Of a stretch of DNA of 21,785 nucleotides, positions 7,071-14,710 are shown piece by piece; the first letter of the stretch is position 1; every line of letters begins with the position of its first letter. The notes under the pieces were generated by a model. The model made no database searches. It saw only the letters and a program-made list of their open reading frames with translations, and was not told the DNA's origin. Made by a program: the position numbers and the translations under genes. Source of the DNA: an uncultured delta proteobacterium (lineage in GTDB: Bacteria; RBG-13-61-14; DRUE01); assembly GCA_903930515.1 (NCBI GenBank), contig CAIYYW010000048.1, positions 1-21,785 of the forward strand, written 5' to 3'.

Positions 7071-8014
7071 GTGAAAGAGGAAAATTGTTCGTAGTCGCCA
7101 CCCCGATCGGGAACCTGGAGGATTTCAGCGCCCGGGGCAAAATAACCTTGGAACAGGCGGACCTGATCTTATGCGAGGATACCCGGCGGACCCGGAATTT
7201 GCTGTCGCATTTCGGAATCCGGAATCGCGTTGAGAGTTTCCATCAGCATAATCAGGCCGAAAAGATTCCGGAAATCCTGGCTGGGCTGGACCAGGGGAAT
7301 AAAATCGCCCTCGCCACTGACGCCGGAACCCCGACCGTATCGGACCCGGGCGCGAAGTTGATCCGGGCCGCGCTTGAAGCCGGAATCAAAATCGTTCCCA
7401 TCCCCGGTCCCAGCGCGATCACCACCGCCCTCTCCGCCTCCGGCTTCAACTCCGACCGATTCCTGTTCCTGGGATTTTTGCCGGCCAAAAGTTCGGAGCG
7501 TAAAAAAATCCTGGAAAAATATCAGTCCTTTTCGGAAACCATCGTCATCTTTGAAGCGCCGCACCGGATCCGAAAAACCATCGGGGATCTCCTGGAAATC
7601 CTGGGTGACCGCGAAGCCTGCCTCTGCCGCGAGCTGACCAAGGTCTTTGAAGAAATCAAACCCGCCTCCCTGAGCCGGCTCGCCAATGACCTGCAGAACC
7701 AAAATCCCAAAGGCGAGATCACCTTGATTCTGGCAGGGGCTGATCTGAGTAAAAACATTTATCGCAATGAGTTGGACCGGGACCTTGAAGATTTAATTGA
7801 AGCGATGCTTAAAGAGGGGAAAACGAGCAAGGAGATCATTTCCGCCATATCCGGTTCCAGCAATTTTGACCCGGAATCAGATTTACCGGTTGGTTTTGGA
7901 GATCAAATCCGGCCCCGGGAATCAATGAACCAGCTTCTGATATATTTCCAAAAGCTCCCGGCAGTTCCGTCCGATGGTTTTGACCTCGGGGATGCAAGCT
8001 TTCAGGCTGGTTAA
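7067..8014 (+). CDS. rsmI: 16S rRNA (cytidine1402-2'-O)-methyltransferase RsmI, C-terminus frameshifted
   Basis: RsmI 2'-O-methylates C1402 in the decoding centre of 16S rRNA using SAM. The N-terminal tetrapyrrole-methylase-type fold is clear: V-V-A-T-P-I-G-N-L (9-17), L-C-E-D-T-R-R-T (35-42), D-A-G-T-P-T-V-S-D-P-G (85-95), I-P-G-P-S-A (112-117), F-E-A-P-H-R (162-167). As read, the ORF is 315 residues and the last 49 resemble nothing in the family. Deleting one T from the TTTT at 7864-7867 gives S-N-L-T-R-N-Q-I-Y-R-L-V-L-E-I-K and a stop at 7926-7928. That yields 286 residues, a normal RsmI length, and cuts the tail-to-tail overlap with the opposite gene from 93 to 7 bases. The frameshift is therefore either a recent mutation or a sequence error. 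Confidence 0.93.
   Translation: MSERGKLFVVATPIGNLEDFSARGKITLEQADLILCEDTRRTRNLLSHFGIRNRVESFHQHNQAEKIPEILAGLDQGNKIALATDAGTPTVSDPGAKLIRAALEAGIKIVPIPGPSAITTALSASGFNSDRFLFLGFLPAKSSERKKILEKYQSFSETIVIFEAPHRIRKTIGDLLEILGDREACLCRELTKVFEEIKPASLSRLANDLQNQNPKGEITLILAGADLSKNIYRNELDRDLEDLIEAMLKEGKTSKEIISAISGSSNFDPESDLPVGFGDQIRPRESMNQLLIYFQKLPAVPSDGFDLGDASFQAG
7864..7867 (+). other. Probable single-base frameshift site in rsmI
   Basis: The four-T run follows codon 266 (AAT). With three Ts the downstream codons encode the conserved RsmI C-terminus ending at TGA 7926-7928. With four, translation continues to 8014 through the antisense of the glycosyltransferase gene. Confidence 0.75.
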
Positions 8015-9295
8015 GCGATCGGGATGTTTGAGCAGGTCCCGGATTTTTTCCGCCAAGTCAGAGGGATGGTTCGGCTCAAATAAAATCCCTCCCCTGCCCT
8101 CCTGAACCAATTCGGCCATTCCGCCCAGGTTGCCTGCGAGCACCGGGACTTTGGCCAAAAAAGCTTCGTGGATGGTGAGCGGGGAGTTTTCATACCAGAG
8201 GCTGGGCACGACCAGGACATCAATTTGACCGAGCGCCTCTGAAATCCGGTCGTTTTTAATCTTTCCCATCCACTTGATCCTTTGGTCCCTGCCCGCGATT
8301 TTTTTCAGCATCCGCACATAGCCGGGAAAATCTTTTTCCTCCCCGAAAATCCGCAACTCCAGGTTTTGGTCCGGGATCATTCTGATGGCTTTGAGCAAAA
8401 GGTGGACCCCCTTGTGCCTCACCAAAGTCCCGATGAAGCCCAGGCTGAGCGAGGAGCGGGAAACCATTGCCGAGGGACGATCCGGTTGGAATTTTTCCGC
8501 TTCAAAACCGTAATCCGAGTAAATGATTTTTTCTCTTGGAGCCATTCCGCTCTTGATCATCATCTCCATCAAGAATCTGCTCGGAGCGATCAGGAGGGAA
8601 AGCTGGTCCACCGTTTTCCTGATCGCCTCCCATCGCTCTTTCAGAAGCGCCTGTCGTTGTTCCAACTCGGCCTTTTTCCCGATTTTTTCTCGGAGCCAGT
8701 CCACCCAGCCGGGCGGAAGCTGGCGCTTAAGTTTATGCGCATACGCCAGGCCGGATTCGGCCAACCGATAAACGCCCGCTTTCTCCGCGGAAGCCTCACC
8801 GGGATAAAAAGCGGAAAAGGAATGAGGACAATTCGCGCAGGCCTTCTCCAGGTCTTCGCCCGGACAGACCTGATCCTCGGGCCGGAGCATTATGATCGCC
8901 GGGCAGATCATCCAATAATCCGCCAGGGTCAGGACCGACGGAATTTTTCTTTGACCGGCTTCGCTGACGAACCCGCTGGACAGCCGGAGCAGGTGCTGGA
9001 AATGAACGAGGTCGGGCTTGAGTTCGTCCAAGACCCTTCCGAAAACCTGGTCAAACTCCGGCCGGGAATATCCGGATTTGAAATCAATCGCTCCCGGATG
9101 ATAAAGCCGAAAAACCTTGACGCCCTCATCCTCGTCGGTTTTCAGGTTGAATCCGGGCTGGGATTGATCTTCGCTGGTGAAAATAAAAACCTGGTGGCCT
9201 TGCCGCTGGAATTCCCTGGCCAGCGCCCGCGTATAAAGCTCGGTGCCTGCCTGGTGGCGGGGAAGGTAGTAATGGACCGCGAACAAAATCCGCAT
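7922..9295 (-). CDS. GT4-family glycosyltransferase
   Basis: A 457-residue GT-B glycosyltransferase expected to add a sugar from a nucleotide-sugar donor to a cytoplasmic glycan acceptor. The N-terminal acceptor domain starts M-R-I-L-F-A-V-H-Y-Y-L-P with an A-G-T-E-L-Y loop (16-21). The C-terminal donor domain has G-F-I-G-T-L-V-R-H-K-G-V (286-297), F-G-E-E (317-320), and the GT4 E-x7-E motif E369...E377 (E-N-S-P-L-T-I-H-E). Between the domains lies a Cys set (C131, C144, C153, C156) seen in some GT4 enzymes, possibly a metal site. It is the last gene of the minus-strand operon: its ATG overlaps the preceding stop codon (TGATG), and it converges on rsmI. Donor and acceptor sugars cannot be named. 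Confidence 0.9.
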   Translation of the reverse strand: MRILFAVHYYLPRHQAGTELYTRALAREFQRQGHQVFIFTSEDQSQPGFNLKTDEDEGVKVFRLYHPGAIDFKSGYSRPEFDQVFGRVLDELKPDLVHFQHLLRLSSGFVSEAGQRKIPSVLTLADYWMICPAIIMLRPEDQVCPGEDLEKACANCPHSFSAFYPGEASAEKAGVYRLAESGLAYAHKLKRQLPPGWVDWLREKIGKKAELEQRQALLKERWEAIRKTVDQLSLLIAPSRFLMEMMIKSGMAPREKIIYSDYGFEAEKFQPDRPSAMVSRSSLSLGFIGTLVRHKGVHLLLKAIRMIPDQNLELRIFGEEKDFPGYVRMLKKIAGRDQRIKWMGKIKNDRISEALGQIDVLVVPSLWYENSPLTIHEAFLAKVPVLAGNLGGMAELVQEGRGGILFEPNHPSDLAEKIRDLLKHPDRLTSLKACIPEVKTIGRNCRELLEIYQKLVH

Positions 9296-10287
9296 CAGTT
9301 TCCCTTGAACAGGCGGGAATAAATCCGGTATCCGAGCGAGCCTTTGACCTTCTGATGAAAATCCTCCAGCTCGGAAATATACGCCTTTAGATGTTTGATC
9401 TCATCGTCTTTATCTTTGGACGCTTCTTCCAGGCCGGAAATCCTTTGCAACACCCTTCGGGCTTCTCCGGCCCGAAACGATTCCAGCCACAATTTCAGCT
9501 TCTCGTATTCCGGCTCCGGGTCCATCTGCTTTTTCTCCAGAAAATCCCGGAGCGCCTCCGGTTTTTCCCGCAGCCGCTTCCGGCTCGCGACAATCAAATA
9601 TCGGTAAGCCGGCTCGGCCAAATCTTTCCAGAACCAATGTTTATTATAAAACTGGCTCAGCTCCCGCCTCACTGCCATCGCGGATGGGAAGGCCTCGAAA
9701 TAATAATATGCCATCACCATCAGGAACCAGCGCTCCAATTGACCGTTGGGAAGGATCACCGTGTCAAAGCCGGCCTTGACCAGCTCGGCCTCGGTCTCGG
9801 CTAAAACCGGAGCCGGAAACTCCAGATGCTCTTTCAAATATTTATGCTCGTACCCGAGCCAGTCCTTGATGAAATCAAAAACCATTCGCTCCGCTTCCCG
9901 CGCCAGCGCGTATTGGAACGGCGCCGAGATCAGAACCATTTCCGAGCTTGTCCGCGCCATCTCCTGGATCGCGGCCGGCCGGGCCTGGGGCCGGAGATGC
10001 TCCAGGAAATCGGTTGCCAGCACCACCGGAAAAGACCGGTCCGGGAACGGGAGCGTTTCCGCTCCGGCCAGGATATCCAGGCTCTCTCCCTCGCTGAACA
10101 GGTCCGAAACCATCACCTGGTCCTGGTCCAGGAATTTTCTGGCCAATCCCCGCAAGCCCCCCACCTCCAGGACTTCAAATTGTTCTCCCGGATTCCGGAC
10201 CCGGTCCAACACTTCAGCCACCAGACGGTATCGCTGGTATTGGTCAAACGGATGCTTCAGCAGTTCCTGATCCAGGTATTTACTCAT
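9295..10287 (-). CDS. Class I SAM-dependent methyltransferase with C-terminal coiled coil
   Basis: A 330-residue protein. A methyltransf_11-like domain occupies about 20-130: motif I F-E-V-L-E-V-G-G-L-R-G at 37-47, an acidic residue at the end of strand 2 (S-D-L-F, 61-64), and L-P-F-P-D-R-S-F-P-V-V-L-A-T-D-F-L-E-H-L at 79-98. Residues about 280-316 are charged and heptad-like, probably coiled coil. The extreme C-terminus, G-S-L-G-Y-R-I-Y-S-R-L-F, resembles the tail of many polysaccharide-cluster transferases and may be an amphipathic membrane contact. Its start overlaps the acetyltransferase stop by 4 bases, and its own stop shares one base with the GT4 start. A role in O-methylating the exported glycan or capping its chain is inferred from context only. 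Confidence 0.82.
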   Translation of the reverse strand: MSKYLDQELLKHPFDQYQRYRLVAEVLDRVRNPGEQFEVLEVGGLRGLARKFLDQDQVMVSDLFSEGESLDILAGAETLPFPDRSFPVVLATDFLEHLRPQARPAAIQEMARTSSEMVLISAPFQYALAREAERMVFDFIKDWLGYEHKYLKEHLEFPAPVLAETEAELVKAGFDTVILPNGQLERWFLMVMAYYYFEAFPSAMAVRRELSQFYNKHWFWKDLAEPAYRYLIVASRKRLREKPEALRDFLEKKQMDPEPEYEKLKLWLESFRAGEARRVLQRISGLEEASKDKDDEIKHLKAYISELEDFHQKVKGSLGYRIYSRLFKGN

Positions 10288-10865
10288 CTGCTTTTTATCA
10301 CCCGGGCCGGGATTCCGCCCGCGATGACTTTTTCCGGAATATTCTCCAGCACCACGCTTCCCGCCCCGATCACCGATCCCTTCCCGATCCTGACCCCCGG
10401 AAGCACCATTGCTCCCGCGCCGATCCAGACATCGTCCCCGATTTCAATCGGAGCGCTTTTTTGCTCCTGATCCTGGTGCGCGGCTCCCGGCTCGATCCCG
10501 TGGTTCGCGCCGATGATCGCCGCGGCCGGCCCCAGGCTCACCTGGTTCCCGATCCGGATCGCCGCGTCCACCGCCCGGATATTGCAAAAACTGCCCGCCA
10601 CAAAATCATCCCCGATCTCAATCTTCTCAAACCCGGTGAATACCACCAGCGGCTCCACCCGCGGATTCTTGCCCACTTTCATCCCGCGCTCAATCCCGTA
10701 TTCCATTGAATGATGATGAAAAAATCCCGCCCACCGGATCAGGACATTTTCCAACTCCGCCAGCTCCGGGCTGGCCTTGCGCTCCTTCACCTGACAATAG
10801 AGCCGGTCCAGCTCCGGGTCGTCCATCAGCCTTTTGAAGAATTTTATTTTATCCAGGATGCCCAT
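10284..10865 (-). CDS. Left-handed beta-helix (hexapeptide repeat) O-acetyltransferase
   Basis: A 193-residue acyltransferase of the maltose/galactoside O-acetyltransferase type. Residues about 1-60 are helical. Hexapeptide repeats start around 65: I-E-I-G-D-D-F-V-A-G, I-R-I-G-N-Q-V-S-L-G, I-E-I-G-D-D-V-W-I-G-A, V-R-I-G-K-G-S-V-I-G-A-G-S-V-V. The catalytic His of the family is H122 in A-N-H-G. The C-terminal G-G-I-P-A-R-V-I (183-190) is the usual acetyl-CoA site element. It probably O-acetylates a sugar in the glycan built by this operon. The ATG lies 17 bases inside the upstream B12 radical SAM gene, so translation is coupled. An N-acyltransferase role in making an amino sugar is the alternative, but no aminotransferase is visible nearby. 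Confidence 0.88.
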   Translation of the reverse strand: MGILDKIKFFKRLMDDPELDRLYCQVKERKASPELAELENVLIRWAGFFHHHSMEYGIERGMKVGKNPRVEPLVVFTGFEKIEIGDDFVAGSFCNIRAVDAAIRIGNQVSLGPAAAIIGANHGIEPGAAHQDQEQKSAPIEIGDDVWIGAGAMVLPGVRIGKGSVIGAGSVVLENIPEKVIAGGIPARVIKSR

Positions 10866-12615
10866 CGCTCACTCCCTGAACCAAATGCGGCCGGGACCAT
10901 AATGCCACACAGTATTCATTCCCATTGTCCGTCATGGTCTCCAGCGTGAGTTCCACCCGCTTCTCTCCGAACCGCGCCAGGTCAACCTCAAAATCCATCC
11001 ATCTCCGCTCCTCTTGATTATGCTTCGGGTCAATATATTTTGAAAATACCGTCTGCTCTTTCCCGAATCTGGTCTTGACCTTGACCAGATACCAGCACCC
11101 GGCTCCGGGCTGGTCCCAGACATCCAGGGAAAAACTGGCGCCGAATCTGAGCCTGGTGCCTTTTTTTAATTTCAGCTTCCAGCTCACCCGGCTGGGCGGA
11201 TGAATCAAAATGCTCAAGCGGTCCTCGCCCAGAATCCGCACCAGCCAGAGCAGGACATATTTTTTATCAAGGGTTTCAATTCTTGCCTGCTCAAACTCCG
11301 CGGACAGATCCCAATATCCTTTTTTTGCCTTCTTCGCCTCCCAGAGCCAGCCCAGCGCGAGAAAATCATTATAAATTTCTTTCAGACGGTCGCGGGAAAT
11401 CCCGGGCAAATTTAATCTCGGCTGGGGAAGACAAATCGCGGTGGCCTCTCCTTCCGGAATCAATCCCTTTTTTATGCATACATCATAAAGCGGAGTGGAG
11501 GGAAAGGGTTGAAACACCGACAAATTGAGATGGCTGGGAAAAAGTCTTTGATTGAACAGGATGGTTTTCCGGATCGTCTCTTCCGTGTCCCCGGGCACCC
11601 CGATCATATTGTGGGCCGAGGTTTCTATCCCCAGCTCATCGCACCATTGGAACAGCTCTATGATCTTCTCGTCCGACATCCTGCGGTTTAGGATCTCCCT
11701 CCGGATCCGCTCGTCCCCCGATTCCACCCCGACCAGAATGGAATACAGGCCGGTCTCCCGCAGGAGCTTGAGCGTCTCGTAATCAACCGTGCCCACCCGG
11801 ATATAAACCTGGAAGGGAGTGGAGAAGAGCGTTTGATACTCCCGGCAAAATGCCCGGGTCCATTTCTTGTCCGCGGTGAAAACCTCGTCCATAAAAACAA
11901 TGCGCTTGATCTCCGGACGGCGCTTGAGCGCCCGCTCAAATTCCGCAATCACTTCTTCCACCGAGCGATGCCGGTGCCAGTTTTTCACTCCCCCGGCCAG
12001 CTTGGTCAGGACCGTGTTGCAGCAAAAACTGCAGGCAAACGGACAGCCCCGGCTCGCCATCATCGTGAACTGGCCGTTGTTTTCCCGCATCAGCCGCTCT
12101 TCATCAAACAACTCGCGGTCCGGGGGAGGAAGCTGATCCAGATTGATCGCCGGACGGACCGGGTTTGATTTGATCTCATCCCCTTCCCGCCACCAGATAT
12201 TCATTATCCCGCGCCAATCCCTTCCTCCTTGCAAGGCGTCCGCCAGCTCCAAAAGCGGATACTCGCCCTCGCCCCGGATCAAAAAATCAAAAATGCCTTC
12301 CGCCATCACCGCCTCCGGCGCGATGGTGGCGTGTATCCCGCCGATCACCAGCGGAATCTTCAGCGATTCCTTGAACGCTTTTGCGTACCGGCGCGTGAAT
12401 TGGTATTGCAGGGTGCCGGACGAGAATCCGATCAATGCCGGTTTCATCCGCCGGATTTGCTCCACCACCTCCGCTTCCGGGAGCTCCCGATTGATGTAGA
12501 GCAATTCCACCTGGTGGCCGCCCTGCTTCAGTACCGCGCTGATCCAGGCCAGGCCGTGCTGGTAATGGTAAAACATGGTGGTATGTATATCTAAATAGAC
12601 CAAAGCGATCTTCAT
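10849..12615 (-). CDS. B12-binding-domain radical SAM enzyme with C-terminal beta-sandwich-like module
   Basis: 588 residues in three parts. The N-terminal cobalamin-binding-like Rossmann domain (about 1-150) has A-L-I-G-F-S-S-G, I-G-G-I-H-A-T-I-A-P-E (91-101) and I-R-G-E-G-E-Y. The radical SAM core (about 183-400) has its 4Fe-4S ligands in C191-P-F-A-C195-S-F-C198. About 467-580 forms an extra module starting I-H-P-P-S-R-V-S-W, related to those in the enzymes at 15797-17605 and 17840-19282. Enzymes of this class often methylate unactivated carbon or phosphorus through methylcobalamin, but some do other chemistry, and the substrate is unknown. An in-frame upstream start at 12831 would add 72 low-complexity residues lying inside the previous gene. 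I chose ATG 12613-12615 because it gives the canonical M-K-I-A-L-V-Y start and overlaps the previous stop (TAATG). Confidence 0.9.
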   Translation of the reverse strand: MKIALVYLDIHTTMFYHYQHGLAWISAVLKQGGHQVELLYINRELPEAEVVEQIRRMKPALIGFSSGTLQYQFTRRYAKAFKESLKIPLVIGGIHATIAPEAVMAEGIFDFLIRGEGEYPLLELADALQGGRDWRGIMNIWWREGDEIKSNPVRPAINLDQLPPPDRELFDEERLMRENNGQFTMMASRGCPFACSFCCNTVLTKLAGGVKNWHRHRSVEEVIAEFERALKRRPEIKRIVFMDEVFTADKKWTRAFCREYQTLFSTPFQVYIRVGTVDYETLKLLRETGLYSILVGVESGDERIRREILNRRMSDEKIIELFQWCDELGIETSAHNMIGVPGDTEETIRKTILFNQRLFPSHLNLSVFQPFPSTPLYDVCIKKGLIPEGEATAICLPQPRLNLPGISRDRLKEIYNDFLALGWLWEAKKAKKGYWDLSAEFEQARIETLDKKYVLLWLVRILGEDRLSILIHPPSRVSWKLKLKKGTRLRFGASFSLDVWDQPGAGCWYLVKVKTRFGKEQTVFSKYIDPKHNQEERRWMDFEVDLARFGEKRVELTLETMTDNGNEYCVALWSRPHLVQGVSDGHPG

Positions 12616-13661
12616 TATTCCCTCCCCAGATATAGCCCGAGGCAATCCCCGCAGAATTCCGAGAAACCTTTGCTTTGCATTTCCTCCCGAAAGGAAACCG
12701 CCTCCGGCCCCTCCCAGATTTCCCGCAGGGTCTTTTCCAAAATATTGCCCAACACAACCGTGGTCGGCCTCCGCAATTCTTTTTTCCGGTTGATCAGCAG
12801 AACCGGATACCCGAGCGCGCAACAGGGACACACATCCCCGACCGCCTTGATCAAAAGGTTTTCCAGAGGGAACACGCCGCAGCCGCCCTTGGCCTCGGGG
12901 TAAATTTTCTCCGGCCGGATCAGTTCCATTTGCCCTTTCAATTTCCGTTCCAGATCTTCCACCCGCTCCCGCAACTCCTGATCCGGAAAATCCGTTCCGT
13001 AATAGCCGGAATAGGTCAACTCGTTCAATTCCGGCTCGCTGAACACCCCGGTCATCTGCTGGAGAATGATTCCCTCAACCCCCAGTCCCTTCATCTTTCC
13101 GGCAAAAGCGGACAGCTCGCTCAGCCGGCTTTTGCCAAGCAGGAAGCTCGCGTAAATCTTGGGCTTGCGGCTGCCGAGCATCCTTTTCCGCAAAACCAGG
13201 TTCTTGATCGCCAGTTCCAACTCCTCCCAATGCTCGCCCCGGACCTTACGATAGCTGTATTCATTCGCGGCGTCCACCGAGAAACAAATACTGTCAACCT
13301 GGTTTTCCAAAATCTCCTCAATCTTGAACTTATCCAGCAGGATGCCGTTGGTGGTAAAAATCAATTGACCGGAAAAATTACCCCGGATCTTTTTCAGGAA
13401 CCAGCCGAATTCCGGATGCAACAACGGCTCGCCCCAGCCGGTCAGGTCAATACTCTGAAGATATTTCAACTCGGATAATATTTTCCCCAGCGCCCCCGCG
13501 GACATAAATTTGTCTTTGCCCGCGCCGATGTAGGTCTTGCGGGAACAGCGGTGGCAGTTCAGGTTGCAGGCGCTGGAAAGCTCCAGGTTGATCCCGGTCA
13601 GCTTGATCGGACCCTGGCCGATGCCTTTTCCGATCAGATCATTTGCGCCGGAATCGGACAT
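12615..13661 (-). CDS. Radical SAM enzyme with SPASM-type C-terminus
   Basis: A 348-residue radical SAM protein. The cluster-binding motif is C32-N-L-N-C36-H-R-C39. Further core elements are L-T-G-W-G-E-P-L-L-H-P (73-83), T-T-N-G (103-106) and S-V-D-A (128-131). C-terminal cysteines C261, C278, C280, C281, C337 and C340 fit an auxiliary-cluster SPASM or twitch domain, followed by the common L-G-N-I-L-E-K-T-L-R-E-I-W sequence. SPASM enzymes act on peptides, proteins, sugars or other small molecules; the target here is unknown. ATG 13659-13661 overlaps the previous stop (TGATG) and follows GGAGG. An earlier in-frame start at 13736 lies inside the upstream gene and is rejected. This is one of three consecutive radical SAM genes between the two B12-type paralogues. 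Confidence 0.9.
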   Translation of the reverse strand: MSDSGANDLIGKGIGQGPIKLTGINLELSSACNLNCHRCSRKTYIGAGKDKFMSAGALGKILSELKYLQSIDLTGWGEPLLHPEFGWFLKKIRGNFSGQLIFTTNGILLDKFKIEEILENQVDSICFSVDAANEYSYRKVRGEHWEELELAIKNLVLRKRMLGSRKPKIYASFLLGKSRLSELSAFAGKMKGLGVEGIILQQMTGVFSEPELNELTYSGYYGTDFPDQELRERVEDLERKLKGQMELIRPEKIYPEAKGGCGVFPLENLLIKAVGDVCPCCALGYPVLLINRKKELRRPTTVVLGNILEKTLREIWEGPEAVSFREEMQSKGFSEFCGDCLGLYLGRE

Positions 13662-14710
13662 CAAAATCCTCCGCGCAAAAATTCCGGGACCGACAGCGAA
13701 TCGCCCAGGGAGCAGGACAACATACATTCCGGGCATAACTCCCGCTCCACCCTTTGCCGCAACTCCATCGCCTCTTTGCTCTTCCAGAAAATCTCCGGCG
13801 GATCAGAGATAAAATTCACCCGCTTCCATTCCGAGCAGAGCGGGCAGGGAATCCAGGATCCGTCCGCGTCAATCGCCAGGGTGGAATACAAACTCAGGCA
13901 TCTCCGGTCCCGCTTCTGTCCCGAAAGCACCGCCAGCATCCTCCGGTATTGATAGCTGAGCGCAGCGCCCGATTGCGGGATCAACCTTTTTAGAAATATT
14001 ATCACCTGTTCTTTCTCAGCCTGGTCCAAGGCCAGCTCCCCGGCCCGGTCCTGGTTGCAATAATACTGATCCGTGATTTCCACCATATTGAAAGTCAGGC
14101 TCGATCCCTGATCCTGCGCAAATTTCCTGATCTCCTCCAATTGATCCACATTCTGCTTCTGGATCACGCAATTAAACCCCAGCTCTATCTTCCGGGCCGG
14201 ATACCTCTTCTTTAGACCGTTTATTCCCTTCACAGTTTCAGAAAGCGCCGCAAACGCCCCCACTCTCCCGCGAATCCGATCCTCCACCTCCCCGATCCCG
14301 TCCAGCGACAAATGAACAAACAACCCCTGCCGGGTAGGATCCAGTTCGGAAAGGATTTCTTCCAACCGGGCAAGAATCCGTTCGGTCGCGAACCCGTTGC
14401 TGGCGATCCCTAAAACCCGCATTCCCGGAAGCGAGTCCCGGAAAACCGCGGCCAGCTCTTTCAAGTCCTTGCGCATACTCGGCTCTCCGCCGGTGAGCCA
14501 GGCCGTGTCAATTTTGCGGAAAAATTTCCGCTGAATTATTTTCTTCAGGTCAACCGGCGCAAGCTCCTTCTGCTTTTCCGCCTCCCAGATCCCGCAATGC
14601 CGGCAGGCCAGGTCGCAGCGCAAGGTGGGGTTGTAGATCAAATACCTGGGCAACGGTATGAACAGACGGCCGGCCAGGTAATAAAATGTCAACCGTTCCA
14701 GGTTATTCAT
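13661..14710 (-). CDS. Radical SAM enzyme (SPASM-like), glycan cluster
   Basis: A 349-residue radical SAM protein. The motif is C32-D-L-A-C36-R-H-C39-G-I-W. The core continues with W-L-T-G-G-E-P-S-M-R (71-80), A-S-N-G-F and L-S-L-D-G-I. The C-terminal part carries C-L-S-L-Y-S-T-L-A-I-D-A-D-G-S-W-I-P-C-P-L-C and then C-P-E-C-x-x-x-C, consistent with auxiliary iron-sulphur ligands. The W-I-P-C-P-L-C element is typical of SPASM-like enzymes that are annotated broadly as molybdenum-cofactor/heme-biosynthesis-like. The start overlaps the previous gene's stop by 4 bases (14707-14710). It presumably modifies a cluster intermediate; the reaction is unknown. Confidence 0.9.
   Translation of the reverse strand: MNNLERLTFYYLAGRLFIPLPRYLIYNPTLRCDLACRHCGIWEAEKQKELAPVDLKKIIQRKFFRKIDTAWLTGGEPSMRKDLKELAAVFRDSLPGMRVLGIASNGFATERILARLEEILSELDPTRQGLFVHLSLDGIGEVEDRIRGRVGAFAALSETVKGINGLKKRYPARKIELGFNCVIQKQNVDQLEEIRKFAQDQGSSLTFNMVEITDQYYCNQDRAGELALDQAEKEQVIIFLKRLIPQSGAALSYQYRRMLAVLSGQKRDRRCLSLYSTLAIDADGSWIPCPLCSEWKRVNFISDPPEIFWKSKEAMELRQRVERELCPECMLSCSLGDSLSVPEFLRGGF

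Noticed and set aside
8282-9322. A 346-codon open frame on the plus strand opposite the GT4 gene
   Set aside because: Its peptide has no recognisable motif and is rich in Arg/Phe/Pro, as expected of antisense in GC-biased DNA. The minus-strand frame has full GT4 motifs.
12616-12831. N-terminal extension of the B12 radical SAM gene to an upstream start
   Set aside because: The extra 72 residues are low-complexity and lie inside the preceding gene. The internal ATG gives a family-typical start and a TAATG overlap.
13662-13736. N-terminal extension of the SPASM gene at 12615-13661
   Set aside because: The extension overlaps the preceding radical SAM gene. ATG 13661 has GGAGG and a TGATG overlap.
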